Source: Lachnospiraceae bacterium
GTDB taxonomy: Bacteria > Bacillota > Clostridia > Lachnospirales > Lachnospiraceae
DNA: 64,000 nt
Assembly (NCBI GenBank): GCA_015057505.1
Contig: SVEG01000002.1
Coordinates: 62,001 to 126,000, forward strand
Direction: 5' to 3'
Each line of letters begins with the position of its first letter. Within the stretch, counting starts at the first letter, position 1. Positions 38,496 through 47,482 of the stretch are shown in pieces. The notes under the pieces are model-generated. The model was given only the letters and a program-made list of their open reading frames with translations, was not told the origin of the DNA and searched no databases. The position numbers were made by a program, and so were the translations under genes.

Positions 38496-39293
38496 ATGAA
38501 AGTCTGGATGTCACAGAACACAAAGAACAATAACCATTATACATTACGATTAGTACTTCCATTAATCGCAATGGTAGTACTGCTCCCCATCGTAACGTTC
38601 GGAATGATGATTTTTATCAAAGAGTCTGGTTTATCTATGGAGCTTGCTTCCACTGTCACCCTCATAGTTCTCACTATTGTTATTGTATGTATTGCACTTA
38701 ACATGGGAAAAATGGCAAACAGAGATGCACTTATTTTCTGTCTGGATGACGAACATAACCTTTTTGCAGTAAATGCCAGGAATTTTGTCAGCGCACATCG
38801 CGGAATTTACGGATATGCCAAAATGGCCTCTGATGTACAAAAGGCGCTTAAAAACATAAAAGAAAATCAGATTTTGGAGCGGCAGATGATGCAGGCAGAC
38901 AGCCTTACAGGTCTTGCTCCCCAGATTATATCTGTTGAAAACTTTAAACCCAACAACAAAGGGTATTCCGCAGTATGCAAAGTTCGATACCCCAACGGCA
39001 ACACCGGAAAAGCTACATATCTTATCGAAAATGGCTATGAAAATCAGAATGAGCTCATTGCTGCTTTTGAGCGCAAGAAGTCTGCATATTCGCCCGAGGT
39101 AAAGGTTAACTATAATCCTATAAAGATTATTATAAGTCTCCTTGCACTTATCGCCTGCGTTGCAGTCTGCGTAATGAGTCACCCCGCAGTAGGCTCCCTG
39201 CCTGAGAAGATATATTTTCCGTTTCTAGGTGCAGCATTTGTGATGCTGTTTCCTGTTATGTATTTTATAATAAAACAGAAGCGCGGAGAGTAA
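38496..39293 (+). CDS. Hypothetical membrane protein
   Basis: ORF with two N-terminal and two C-terminal TM segments. Confidence 0.7.
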   Translation: MKVWMSQNTKNNNHYTLRLVLPLIAMVVLLPIVTFGMMIFIKESGLSMELASTVTLIVLTIVIVCIALNMGKMANRDALIFCLDDEHNLFAVNARNFVSAHRGIYGYAKMASDVQKALKNIKENQILERQMMQADSLTGLAPQIISVENFKPNNKGYSAVCKVRYPNGNTGKATYLIENGYENQNELIAAFERKKSAYSPEVKVNYNPIKIIISLLALIACVAVCVMSHPAVGSLPEKIYFPFLGAAFVMLFPVMYFIIKQKRGE

Positions 39294-39304
39294 AACTCAA
39301 ATCA

Positions 39305-39340
39305 AACAGCCTCTATGGTGTTATCCTTAGAGGCTGTTTT
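39305..39340. terminator. Bidirectional terminator-like hairpin
   Basis: cagcctctatggtgttatccttagaggctgtttttt between convergent genes. Confidence 0.75.
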
Positions 39341-39718
39341 TTACACCATCCTTCCGTCTTCAACCTTTACAGCAACCTGCCATTCATCCTCATACAAAAT
39401 CGTTCCCACGAAATTCGTATAAACTATATCATACGGATGGTTATATTTATCCAATAATTGTATCGCCGGCTCAAGCTTTTTTAACATTTCTTCTGTAGTT
39501 TCTGTCTTAAAAAAAGTTATTACCTGCGCACCTTCTTTACACAATGTCGGCTCCGGCAAATTATCCTTAAACCAAAGTTCTGTCTCTTTGAACACTTCCT
39601 CATCTTCATCAGTCATAACGCCATCATAAATCATTCTCCAACACATACCAAAAATTCCTTTAGGATATTTGGTAACATAAGAACATTCCCTTCCTTGTAT
39701 TCGCACATATTTACACAT
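39341..39718 (-). CDS. Hypothetical protein
   Basis: 125-aa ORF with RBS. Confidence 0.6.
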   Translation of the reverse strand: MCKYVRIQGRECSYVTKYPKGIFGMCWRMIYDGVMTDEDEEVFKETELWFKDNLPEPTLCKEGAQVITFFKTETTEEMLKKLEPAIQLLDKYNHPYDIVYTNFVGTILYEDEWQVAVKVEDGRMV

Positions 39719-39839
39719 AAAAACATCTCCTTTTCCTAAAATAAAAACGCTTGTCAGGAAATTTTCCCTAACAAGCGTGGATCAGGCTTTCCGCCTCATA
39801 TCAATTACAGTATATCTGAAAACGCTGTATAAATCAAGT

Positions 39840-40373
39840 TTATTTCTTTATAAGCTTAATAATTCTCGGTCTGTTATATCTCTGCATTATCACAAAAGAC
39901 AAATCAAGACATGCCGACAGCAATGATGTAATAAGGAACACCCAAAACGAACCAAATACCGGCACCGTAATCAGTGGTAGAAAACTAAAAACCACAATAA
40001 CCTCATGCACCACCTCTGCCTGGCACATTGCCTGCGCAATCTCATCAAAGGTATGTTTTTTTACATCAAAAAGCTCCGGCTCGTACGTTGGCATCTTTTT
40101 CTTCCAGTTTTTAACCTTTAACTTTTTATACAACTTTTCTTCAAACGGTCGAAGCTGATACCATTTTTTATTATAGTCAGCCCTATTATGCATTATCGTA
40201 TCAACTATTCCACCAACCAAAAGCCTCATAACAAAATGATATGCTATTGTTCCGAAGGTAATTGCCAGCGAGAATAAGATATCCGCCTCGAAGTTTACAA
40301 ATAAAACAGCCATCAATATCGTAGCTATTACAGTGATTACTGCTGTTGACATCATCAGTTTTTTCATAAGCAT
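39840..40373 (-). CDS. Hypothetical membrane protein
   Basis: 177-aa ORF, four hydrophobic segments. Confidence 0.65.
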   Translation of the reverse strand: MLMKKLMMSTAVITVIATILMAVLFVNFEADILFSLAITFGTIAYHFVMRLLVGGIVDTIMHNRADYNKKWYQLRPFEEKLYKKLKVKNWKKKMPTYEPELFDVKKHTFDEIAQAMCQAEVVHEVIVVFSFLPLITVPVFGSFWVFLITSLLSACLDLSFVIMQRYNRPRIIKLIKK

Positions 40374-40386
40374 CGCTCCAACCTTT

Positions 40387-40875
40387 TTATATATCCCTTA
40401 TGTACCAAACATCACAAGCAAAATGCTCCGTCTCGACATAAGGTTTTTCAAGTCTTTCAAAACCGTACTTCACATAGAATTTGTTTGCCGCAACCATATT
40501 GCTCAAAGTCTCCAAATAACACTTTTTATAATACTTTTTTGCATATGCCAGTGCTAATTCCATAAGCTTGTGGGCAATGCCCGTTCCTCTGGCTTCTTTA
40601 TAGCAATACATCTTCTGAAGTTCACAAACATCCTCTGTTCCGGGAAGCTTTCCGATTCCAACTCCGGCAACAATTTGTCCTTGCGTATCCTCGGCAACCC
40701 AGTATTTGTGACCTTCTTTATTGTATATTTCAGAAAATCTCCCAAGATCCGGATCACTCCATGCAAGCCCTTCACGATTTCCGCCAAATTCCGTAAGACA
40801 GATTCTTATCAAATTTTCAACAGCCTTATTGTCTTTAGGCTCTATTTCTCTTATTGTATATTTATCTTTCAACAC
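40387..40875 (-). CDS. GNAT family N-acetyltransferase
   Basis: YTIREIEPKDNKAV...MYCYKEARGTGIAHKLMELALAYAKKYYKKCYLETLSNMVAANKFYVKYGFERL; a GTG start near 40875 avoids overlap with the upstream gene. Confidence 0.88.
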   Translation of the reverse strand: MLKDKYTIREIEPKDNKAVENLIRICLTEFGGNREGLAWSDPDLGRFSEIYNKEGHKYWVAEDTQGQIVAGVGIGKLPGTEDVCELQKMYCYKEARGTGIAHKLMELALAYAKKYYKKCYLETLSNMVAANKFYVKYGFERLEKPYVETEHFACDVWYIRDI

Positions 40876-40882
40876 TTTTCCC

Positions 40883-41383
40883 TTACACTTCTTTGGTGTA
40901 TATATTTCCTTCCTGCTTAAGTATACGGTAGTCCCTCTGCCTATCATAGCTTAGATACTTTTCCGGAATAAAACGCTCCATATGCACCTCTGCATTTAAC
41001 AGAGCTTCGTCTAATAATGCAAAAACTGAGTCCGACTTATCTTCTACTCCCGCTCCGGCATCTACTATCAGACAGTCTGAATCAAACAACGCTAATCTTC
41101 CGTCTGCCACTTCCAACCCTATACCGGCAAGCTCTGACCTATGCCCTGTAACTATACCCTTAATTTCCACAATAAAGGCTTGTATTTTGTCATTAACACT
41201 GTTCTCGTATTTTTCAAGAAAAGCTTCATATTCAGCCAAAAAATCAGTTATTATAGTATCTCTATCGGACACCTCTCCCAATGCAACAGCCTCAAGCCTG
41301 TCAACATGCCCTGAAAGCCGCACAGCATCATTTTTCAAGTCATGTATCGCCGCAAAGGCTTTTCTATCAATTTTCCCGTCCAT
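40883..41383 (-). CDS. Hypothetical protein
   Basis: 166-aa ORF with RBS upstream; no family recognised. Confidence 0.6.
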   Translation of the reverse strand: MDGKIDRKAFAAIHDLKNDAVRLSGHVDRLEAVALGEVSDRDTIITDFLAEYEAFLEKYENSVNDKIQAFIVEIKGIVTGHRSELAGIGLEVADGRLALFDSDCLIVDAGAGVEDKSDSVFALLDEALLNAEVHMERFIPEKYLSYDRQRDYRILKQEGNIYTKEV

Positions 41384-41416
41384 AACACTGTGCTCCTTTC
41401 CTCAAAACTATTACAA

Positions 41417-41942
41417 TATTTATGAAAGCGTTCTCTGCATAGCGGTAGGGCATATAGTTTGGTTTTATTGCAACTTTCACACGCCTTTAAGTCGAACTAA
41501 ACTTTGCAAGCTTCGATGTTTGATTGCACGCCTCTTTCGTGAACTCGCAAAACTTAAAATTTATTTTATGATTTTTCGAAGACAACATAGACCTTTAGCT
41601 GAACTCACTTTACTGACGCTTCGATGAAGCACGCCTCGTAGGCTTGTTTGAGTAACAAGGTGATTCTTATCTGTTACATAATTATAAACTTAGCATCACC
41701 TTGTTACGAGTTTGCTAAAGAGGCGTGCTAATAAAACATCGAAGCGTGTAAAGTGTTAGTTCCGCTTAAGGTCGTAGAGTTGCGAGCGAAAATCATAAAA
41801 TAAATTCTAAGTTTTTCTCAGACAACCTACAGAGGCGTGCTTCATCGAAGCTTATGCAAAGTAAGTTCGTCTAAAAGGGTATACGTTGCAATAAAACCAA
41901 ACTATATGCCCTACCGCTATGCAGAGAACGCTTTCATAAATA
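41417..41942. repeat. 526-bp symmetric palindromic (long inverted repeat) element
   Basis: Outer arms 41417-41474 and 41885-41942 are perfect 58-bp reverse complements. Inner arms gtaacaaggtgat (41652-41664) and atcaccttgttac (41695-41707) share the same centre (41679.5). Confidence 0.9.
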
Positions 41943-41994
41943 CTATAATAAAACTGCGGAACCGGCAAGTGTCGGCCCCGCAACAATAATTACT

Positions 41995-43410
41995 TTAGAA
42001 AATAATAAAGAACTTCGCGATAAACAATACTGAAAGCAATATTGTAAGCCATGAAACCTCTTTAATCTTACCTGTACAAATCTTAAGAACTGAATAAGCG
42101 ATGAGACCGATTCCGATTCCGTTACCGATACCGCTTGTACCAAGCATGAAGATTAAAAGAAGAACTACAGGAACTACCTGTGTATAATCTGTGTAATCTA
42201 CTTCTTTAAGAGAACCCATCATAAGAATTCCAACAAAGATAAGTGCTGCCGATGTGGCGGGCGGCGGAATCAAAGCTGCGATAGGTGCGATAAACATACA
42301 AGCGAGGAATAAAAGTCCTGTTACAATTGACGCAAGACCTGTACGTCCTCCTGCCTCAACGCCTGAAGCTGACTCGATAAATGTTGTAACTGTTGAAGTA
42401 CCTGTACAAGCACCAACACATGTTGCAATTGAGTCTGATAACATAGCTTCCTGCATGTTGGGCATATTGCCGTCTTCATCAATCATGTTAGCTCTCTTAG
42501 CTGTACCATACAATGTACCGATTGTATCAAACATATCTACCATACAGAAAGAAACAATCGTCATGATAGCTGAGAACACACCGATGGAGAAGAGATTCTC
42601 AAAGTTAAATTTGAAGAATGTCACTTCAAACATATCCTTAAATGGCGGTATAAAGCTTGCGCCCTCAAGTGAAGCGAACGGATTAATACCGATGATTGCC
42701 TTGCCGATAAAGAATACAACTGAAGAACCGAGCATACCGATTAACACTGCACCTTTAACCTTCTTCTGACTGAGAACCGCCATAAGGAAAATGCCGATAA
42801 AGGTTGTGATAACATACAATACCATCATTTTATAGTCTGCTCCGAGAGTTGCTTTGGTAACACTTGCACCGTTACCAAAGAAGCCGTTAAGCATGTAATA
42901 ATCAGCGAACTGACCAAGACCTGCGTTAGAAGTAAAACCTACATTAACAAGCATAAGGCCGATACCTGCAGGGATACCTACTCTTACAGCCTTCGGAATA
43001 GCATCTACAATCTTCTCTCTTACTTTAAAAATCGTAAGGATTGTAAATAAAATACCTGAAATCAAAATAATAACAAGACCTGCCCGGAAGCCTTCCACAT
43101 AGCTTATACCTGCCGCAGCCGCTATCTGAGCAACTACAGTAGCAAAGTATGAGTTAAGTCCCATACCGGGTGCTAAAGCAAATGGCTTATTCGCCAAAAT
43201 ACCCATAAGGAGTGTTCCGACTGCCGCCGAAATTACGGTTGCCATAAATACGGCATTCCACAAATCTTGTCCGTTTGCACCGAAGCCGGTAAGCAAATTG
43301 GGGTTGAGCGCAATAATATACGCCATTGTCATGAATGTTGAAAGACCTGCAACAACTTCTGTTCCGACAGTAGTGTTGTTTTCTTTCAGTTTGAAAAACT
43401 TTTCAAACAT
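41995..43410 (-). CDS. NCS2 family (purine/xanthine-type) permease
   Basis: MFEKFFKLKENNTTVGTEVVAGLSTFMTMAYIIALNPNLL; LAPGMGLNSYFA; GTSTVTTFIESASGVEAGGRTGL. Confidence 0.95.
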   Translation of the reverse strand: MFEKFFKLKENNTTVGTEVVAGLSTFMTMAYIIALNPNLLTGFGANGQDLWNAVFMATVISAAVGTLLMGILANKPFALAPGMGLNSYFATVVAQIAAAAGISYVEGFRAGLVIILISGILFTILTIFKVREKIVDAIPKAVRVGIPAGIGLMLVNVGFTSNAGLGQFADYYMLNGFFGNGASVTKATLGADYKMMVLYVITTFIGIFLMAVLSQKKVKGAVLIGMLGSSVVFFIGKAIIGINPFASLEGASFIPPFKDMFEVTFFKFNFENLFSIGVFSAIMTIVSFCMVDMFDTIGTLYGTAKRANMIDEDGNMPNMQEAMLSDSIATCVGACTGTSTVTTFIESASGVEAGGRTGLASIVTGLLFLACMFIAPIAALIPPPATSAALIFVGILMMGSLKEVDYTDYTQVVPVVLLLIFMLGTSGIGNGIGIGLIAYSVLKICTGKIKEVSWLTILLSVLFIAKFFIIF

Positions 43411-43558
43411 CTTCTGTTCCCTCCTAAATATAGTTTTGTAACCCATATTCCGGACTCATTTCAAAGTCCGACCAATACCCTTTTATTATATAATTTTACA
43501 TTACTTTTTTCAATATTTATTCAACTTTTAATCAAGTTTTTGTGTTCATAAACATCTG

Positions 43559-44752
43559 TCAGTCTTTCTTTATAAATGATGCTCGTTGTATTGCTCCCGA
43601 ACCAAACCTCTCTCTTATACTGTCAACCGCCTTATCAAGCTTCTCAAGCTTTTCATAATCGGTATCATCAAGAAAACTAAGCTGCCTGCTATTATCCTTA
43701 GACACCTTTGCGGTAGCGACACCAAGAAGTCTTATCGGTGTACCGTCCCACAATTCATCAAACAATCTGCAGGCAATATCGTATATCTCCTTGGTAATAT
43801 TTGTCGGCGAATCTGCCACGCACTGATGCGAAATATATGACAAATCATTAAGCCTGATATTTACCGAAACAACCTCTATCCTAACCTCATCTCTTCGGAG
43901 TCTTCCTGCAACCGACTCCGAAAGTGAAAGCAACACCTGCTTTGCCGTCGCCGCACTTGTTATATCTGCTGAAACAGTTGTCTCGTTACTATAGCATTTG
44001 GCATCTGCCGGAACCGGCTCTACTGCCGAATCGTCCCTGCCGTTTGCAAAATTCCAGATGCCTTCACCATGCTTTTTAAGAACCGATTTAAGCATCCCAA
44101 CATCTGCTCTCGCCAAATCACCTATCGTTTTTATTCCGAGACTCTTTAGCTTCGCCTCAGAGGACTTTCCCACTGAAAACAAATCCCTTACCGGAAGAGG
44201 CCACATCTTCGCCTCAATCTCCTCAGGGAACAATGTATGTACAAGATTAGGCTTTTTAAAATCACTCGCCATCTTAGCCAAAAGCTTGTTGCTTGAAATA
44301 CCGACATTTACCGTAAATCCAAGTGTATCATATATCTCGTCCTTTATCCTGTTAGCTACAGTCACAGGCTCACCAAAAAGCAGTTCCGTGCCCGTCATGT
44401 CCATAAAAGCCTCATCAATACTGTACTGCTCAACCACATCCGTATACTTCCTAAGAATCTCCATGAATGCCTCAGAGTATTCCTTATACCTCGCATGATT
44501 CGGCTTAATAAGCACCAGATTCGGGCATTTCCTCAGCGCATCAACTATCGGCTCGCCGGTCTGAATCTTATAGTCCTTCGCCGGGACCGATTTTGCAAGA
44601 ATAACACCATGGCGCATAGACATGTCACCACCTACTGCCGACGGAATCGTACGCAAATCAAGCGTCTCGCCAAGCTCTCGTATTCTGTAAACGGCTTCCC
44701 ATGACAAAAAAGCGCTATTGACGTCGATGTGGAAGATTGTTCTGCGGCTCAT
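43559..44752 (-). CDS. dinB: DNA polymerase IV (Y-family)
   Basis: FHIDVNSAFLSWEAVYR; YSIDEAFMDMTG; VGISSNKLLAKMASDFKKPN. Confidence 0.92.
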   Translation of the reverse strand: MSRRTIFHIDVNSAFLSWEAVYRIRELGETLDLRTIPSAVGGDMSMRHGVILAKSVPAKDYKIQTGEPIVDALRKCPNLVLIKPNHARYKEYSEAFMEILRKYTDVVEQYSIDEAFMDMTGTELLFGEPVTVANRIKDEIYDTLGFTVNVGISSNKLLAKMASDFKKPNLVHTLFPEEIEAKMWPLPVRDLFSVGKSSEAKLKSLGIKTIGDLARADVGMLKSVLKKHGEGIWNFANGRDDSAVEPVPADAKCYSNETTVSADITSAATAKQVLLSLSESVAGRLRRDEVRIEVVSVNIRLNDLSYISHQCVADSPTNITKEIYDIACRLFDELWDGTPIRLLGVATAKVSKDNSRQLSFLDDTDYEKLEKLDKAVDSIRERFGSGAIQRASFIKKD

Positions 44753-44773
44753 GGTGTGGCTCCTTTCTGTTGA

Positions 44774-45427
44774 CTAATGTCCTCTGTACTCATAACCTGA
44801 TAAATCAATCATATTACAAATTTGTTCCGGTAAATTAATATTCTTGAGATTCAGTCCTTTTGCAACATGCTTTATTGTCGAATAAACATTACTGTCTATC
44901 TCTTTTTCAAATATAGCAAGAACTTGCGATGGAACATCCGTTAACTTTTTTATATCTTCAAGCAATGCAGAAGACGGAACATATACCTCATTCTCTTTAC
45001 TTAATCCCAAACAAAAATTTACTCCACCCATAACTTTATCAACAAAAAGATACGGACGCATATTATTATAATTCCCTGCTATTTTAGTTATCTTTGTCAC
45101 ATCCATTAACGAAGGTAGTGCCAGCAACTTTAAACGAGTGGTTCCGTCTGCCTTAAATACAAATTCATCTCTTCCTAATTTATTTTCAACGCACTTTCTA
45201 TAAAAATTCACTGATTGATTATGTAAAACATTTCCTGTCTTATCAACCAACTCTAACCCTGTTAAATGCTGATAATTTCTTTCATAAAAAACTACTTCTA
45301 TGTATCGAATAACATTATCTTTTCTCTCACGATAAATAACCATGAGCTTTTTATTCAATAATTTTTCTTTATATTGTTTTGCACAATTCAAAACCAACCT
45401 TCTAGCTTCTTCCTTAGTAAATCTCAT
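44774..45427 (-). CDS. PBECR4-like (BECR-fold RNase) protein, downstream of structured RNA locus 2
   Basis: RFTKEEARRLVLNCAKQYKEKLLNKKLMVIYRERKDNVIRYIEVVFYERNYQHLTGLELVDKTGN...FYRKCVENKLGRDEFVFKADGTTRLKLLALPSLM...YVPSSALLEDIKKLTD...VLAIFEKEI resembles proteins annotated with a PBECR4 domain (recognised from memory, not searched). RBS GGGGG upstream. Confidence 0.65.
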   Translation of the reverse strand: MRFTKEEARRLVLNCAKQYKEKLLNKKLMVIYRERKDNVIRYIEVVFYERNYQHLTGLELVDKTGNVLHNQSVNFYRKCVENKLGRDEFVFKADGTTRLKLLALPSLMDVTKITKIAGNYNNMRPYLFVDKVMGGVNFCLGLSKENEVYVPSSALLEDIKKLTDVPSQVLAIFEKEIDSNVYSTIKHVAKGLNLKNINLPEQICNMIDLSGYEYRGH

Positions 45428-45450
45428 ACTTATTTTAATCCCCCATAAAA

Positions 45451-45496
45451 TTTAAAAAGAGAGTAATAACACCATTGTGCTACATACTCTCTCTTT
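45451..45496 (-). terminator. Intrinsic terminator between RNA locus 2 and the PBECR4-like ORF
   Basis: Minus strand AGAGAGTA...TACTCTCTTTTT. Confidence 0.8.
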
Positions 45497-45644
45497 GTGG
45501 CTAATTTTAGTGTTGTCTGCCAACGACCAGCTAAACGCTGATACAAATATCGGATTTTAGTGTTGTCCGCCAACGGCCAATCTCATGATTGACGAGCATA
45601 TCAGATTAAAGTGTTAGCCCACCGGAAAAGCACGCTTCTCCTCT
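45451..45644 (-). ncRNA. Candidate structured repeat RNA, locus 2
   Basis: Tandem units with exact 50-nt period (motif at 45512, 45562 and 45612 on plus strand). Hairpins GTTG-GCAGA-CAAC, GTTG-GCGGA-CAAC and GTG-GGCTAA-CAC alternate with stems ATCAGC/GCTGGT and GTCAAT/ATTGGC. Confidence 0.78.
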
Positions 45645-45650
45645 AATATT

Positions 45651-45679
45651 ATTATACGCCGAGCTAATTTTTATGTCAA
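45651..45679 (-). promoter_or_regulatory. Perfect consensus sigma-A promoter of RNA locus 2
   Basis: Minus strand TTGACA(45679-45674)-17 bp-TATAAT(45656-45651). Confidence 0.9.
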
Positions 45680-45728
45680 TATGAAACTTATCTGTTATTA
45701 TAAACATTGTATTCTACAAAAATACTTC

Positions 45729-46151
45729 TTACAAAATCTTTTGGTATATATTTTGCCCATGTACCTGAAATATTACTTTGTATCCACACTTTTCATAAAA
45801 TGCATCTTCTTTAGAACCTAAGGTAATATACTTATAACCTTTTTCTCTTGCCAACACTTCAAAATAATCCATTAATCTCTTTGTAATACCTTGTCGCCGA
45901 TAATCCTGATGACATGCAACAAATCCAATAACTAAACTATCCTTATTTTCTGAACGACCTAAAACTGCGGAAACTATTTTTTCATCTTTTACCGCATATA
46001 CCAATGGTTGTTGTCCGTCTAAAAACCTCGCATGCCATGCTTCATATCCGTATAATTCAGGATTTCCCTCTCCTAAAATACTGTAACACAATTCAAGAAC
46101 ATCTTTTAATTCATTCTCTGTTTGAATTTGTTTCATTACTGCATCTGACAT
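45729..46151 (-). CDS. GNAT family N-acetyltransferase
   Basis: VIGFVACHQDYRRQGITKRLMDYFEVLAREKGYKYITLGSKEDAFYEKCGYK. Confidence 0.9.
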   Translation of the reverse strand: MSDAVMKQIQTENELKDVLELCYSILGEGNPELYGYEAWHARFLDGQQPLVYAVKDEKIVSAVLGRSENKDSLVIGFVACHQDYRRQGITKRLMDYFEVLAREKGYKYITLGSKEDAFYEKCGYKVIFQVHGQNIYQKIL

Positions 46152-46157
46152 TTTTTC

Positions 46158-47474
46158 CTAACCTCTCTCCGTTTTCTCCCTAGCAAGCTTATGCATCTCC
46201 TCCGTCGCAAACGAAATCTTCGTTATCGCATCACGTTTAGACAGATAGCACCAGAAGCTGTCGTCGGGAATCGATATATCCACGCAGTCGCCTCTGCCGA
46301 GATAATCGTACTCGATATGCATGCTCTCGAGATTTTTCGCACTTCTTGTAAGCGTATAATCCTCACCATAGTAATTACATTTTACTATGGTTTCGGTCGG
46401 AGTCTGAATAAACTTGCCCTCGCCCTGCTTATAAAATCTCCATGCGTTAGGCAAGGTCTCAACTCTTACCGTATCCTCAAAATAATATGTACCGTCTTCT
46501 ATTTCTTTGCGCACGCACTCCCTTTCCCAGTTACTCCAATCAGGAATGTGCTCAAATTCCGTCTCACCCTCCAAGGCATGAAGTTTGCCGTATTCATCCA
46601 TGTTCCAACGCTTACCGCAGGCTTTACACCAAAGTTCTGTGCCTTCCGAATCAGTCTGTGACTCTGCAAGACATGCGGGACATTTATAAAGCAGGGCGTG
46701 CAATCCGTTTGCTCGCTTCGGATGGTCAATCTTTAGCTTGTTGTCTGCCTGCCATTTAAAATCATCATATACAAAATGCTCTCTGATACGCGCATTTATC
46801 TCGTCAGGAGAAATCGCCTTCATATCATCTGCCGTAACAATCTGCTCCATAGTTGCTTCGACATAAGTCTTTTTGTTAATCTTGTTCCACTGCGGACAGG
46901 TTACAAAATTACCGTGAATCTTAAGCACAACTACGGGCACACCAAGAAGCTTCGCCATCTTGCCTACAGAATCCGGAAGAAACGACGTACAACCGTCAAG
47001 CGAATATCTTGCCTCAGGAAAAAGCACAAAAATATTCTTAAGCGTACTTACCGAATATTTTATATTCCTGATAAGATTCGTATCACGTATAAACTTTCGC
47101 GTTCCTATAACACCGAGCGAACGCATAAGCGGCTCCGTGTATGTCTTAAAACCTTCCAGCGTCATAACATTATTAACCTTGCGTGGATGTGTAGCCTTAA
47201 GCATTATATTAAAATCCACCATTGAAGAGTGCGTAACCAACAAAAGATACGGTCCGTCAAGCCCCTCCATATTGACCTTCTCAAGCTTAAAATTACGTTT
47301 TTTAAGATCCGGCCAGCTTATAATAAGCTTTGCCGCCATCATAAGAAAACACGGATTACAAGGCTTTTTTGCAAAATTAAAACGTTTGATTTTATCTTTT
47401 TTCATAAGTGTATCCCCCATAGTAAATCTCTTTAACATTTTCACAAAACTTCCAAATATGAACTTGCACACCAA
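46158..47474 (-). CDS. 1-acyl-sn-glycerol-3-phosphate acyltransferase-like (PlsC domain) protein
   Basis: LLVTHSSMVDFNIML...FVLFPEARYSLDG...VGKMAKLLGVPVVVLKIHG; zinc-ribbon CPACL...CKACGKRW. Confidence 0.85.
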   Translation of the reverse strand: MVCKFIFGSFVKMLKRFTMGDTLMKKDKIKRFNFAKKPCNPCFLMMAAKLIISWPDLKKRNFKLEKVNMEGLDGPYLLLVTHSSMVDFNIMLKATHPRKVNNVMTLEGFKTYTEPLMRSLGVIGTRKFIRDTNLIRNIKYSVSTLKNIFVLFPEARYSLDGCTSFLPDSVGKMAKLLGVPVVVLKIHGNFVTCPQWNKINKKTYVEATMEQIVTADDMKAISPDEINARIREHFVYDDFKWQADNKLKIDHPKRANGLHALLYKCPACLAESQTDSEGTELWCKACGKRWNMDEYGKLHALEGETEFEHIPDWSNWERECVRKEIEDGTYYFEDTVRVETLPNAWRFYKQGEGKFIQTPTETIVKCNYYGEDYTLTRSAKNLESMHIEYDYLGRGDCVDISIPDDSFWCYLSKRDAITKISFATEEMHKLAREKTERG

Positions 47475-47482
47475 GCTCTATG

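Noticed and set aside
38631-39182. 183-aa minus-strand ORF
   Set aside because: Antisense shadow of the 38496-39293 membrane protein.
41187-41627. 146-aa plus-strand ORF reaching into the palindromic element
   Set aside because: Antisense to 40883-41383 and low-complexity; no RBS or domain, so not taken as a gene of the element.
41400-41950. Target-site duplication at the ends of the 526-bp palindrome
   Set aside because: Flanks (actattacaa and ctataataaa) are only loosely similar AT-rich sequence; no convincing duplication.
43411-43500. Possible purine riboswitch upstream of the NCS2 permease
   Set aside because: A small hairpin (CGGACTTTGAAATGAGTCCG, minus strand) is present, but the conserved purine-riboswitch core and loop sequences were not found.
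45512-45622. 50-nt periodic repeats considered as a CRISPR array
   Set aside because: No identical repeat separated by unique spacers. The whole unit is imperfectly repeated, has a promoter and terminator, and no cas genes are nearby.
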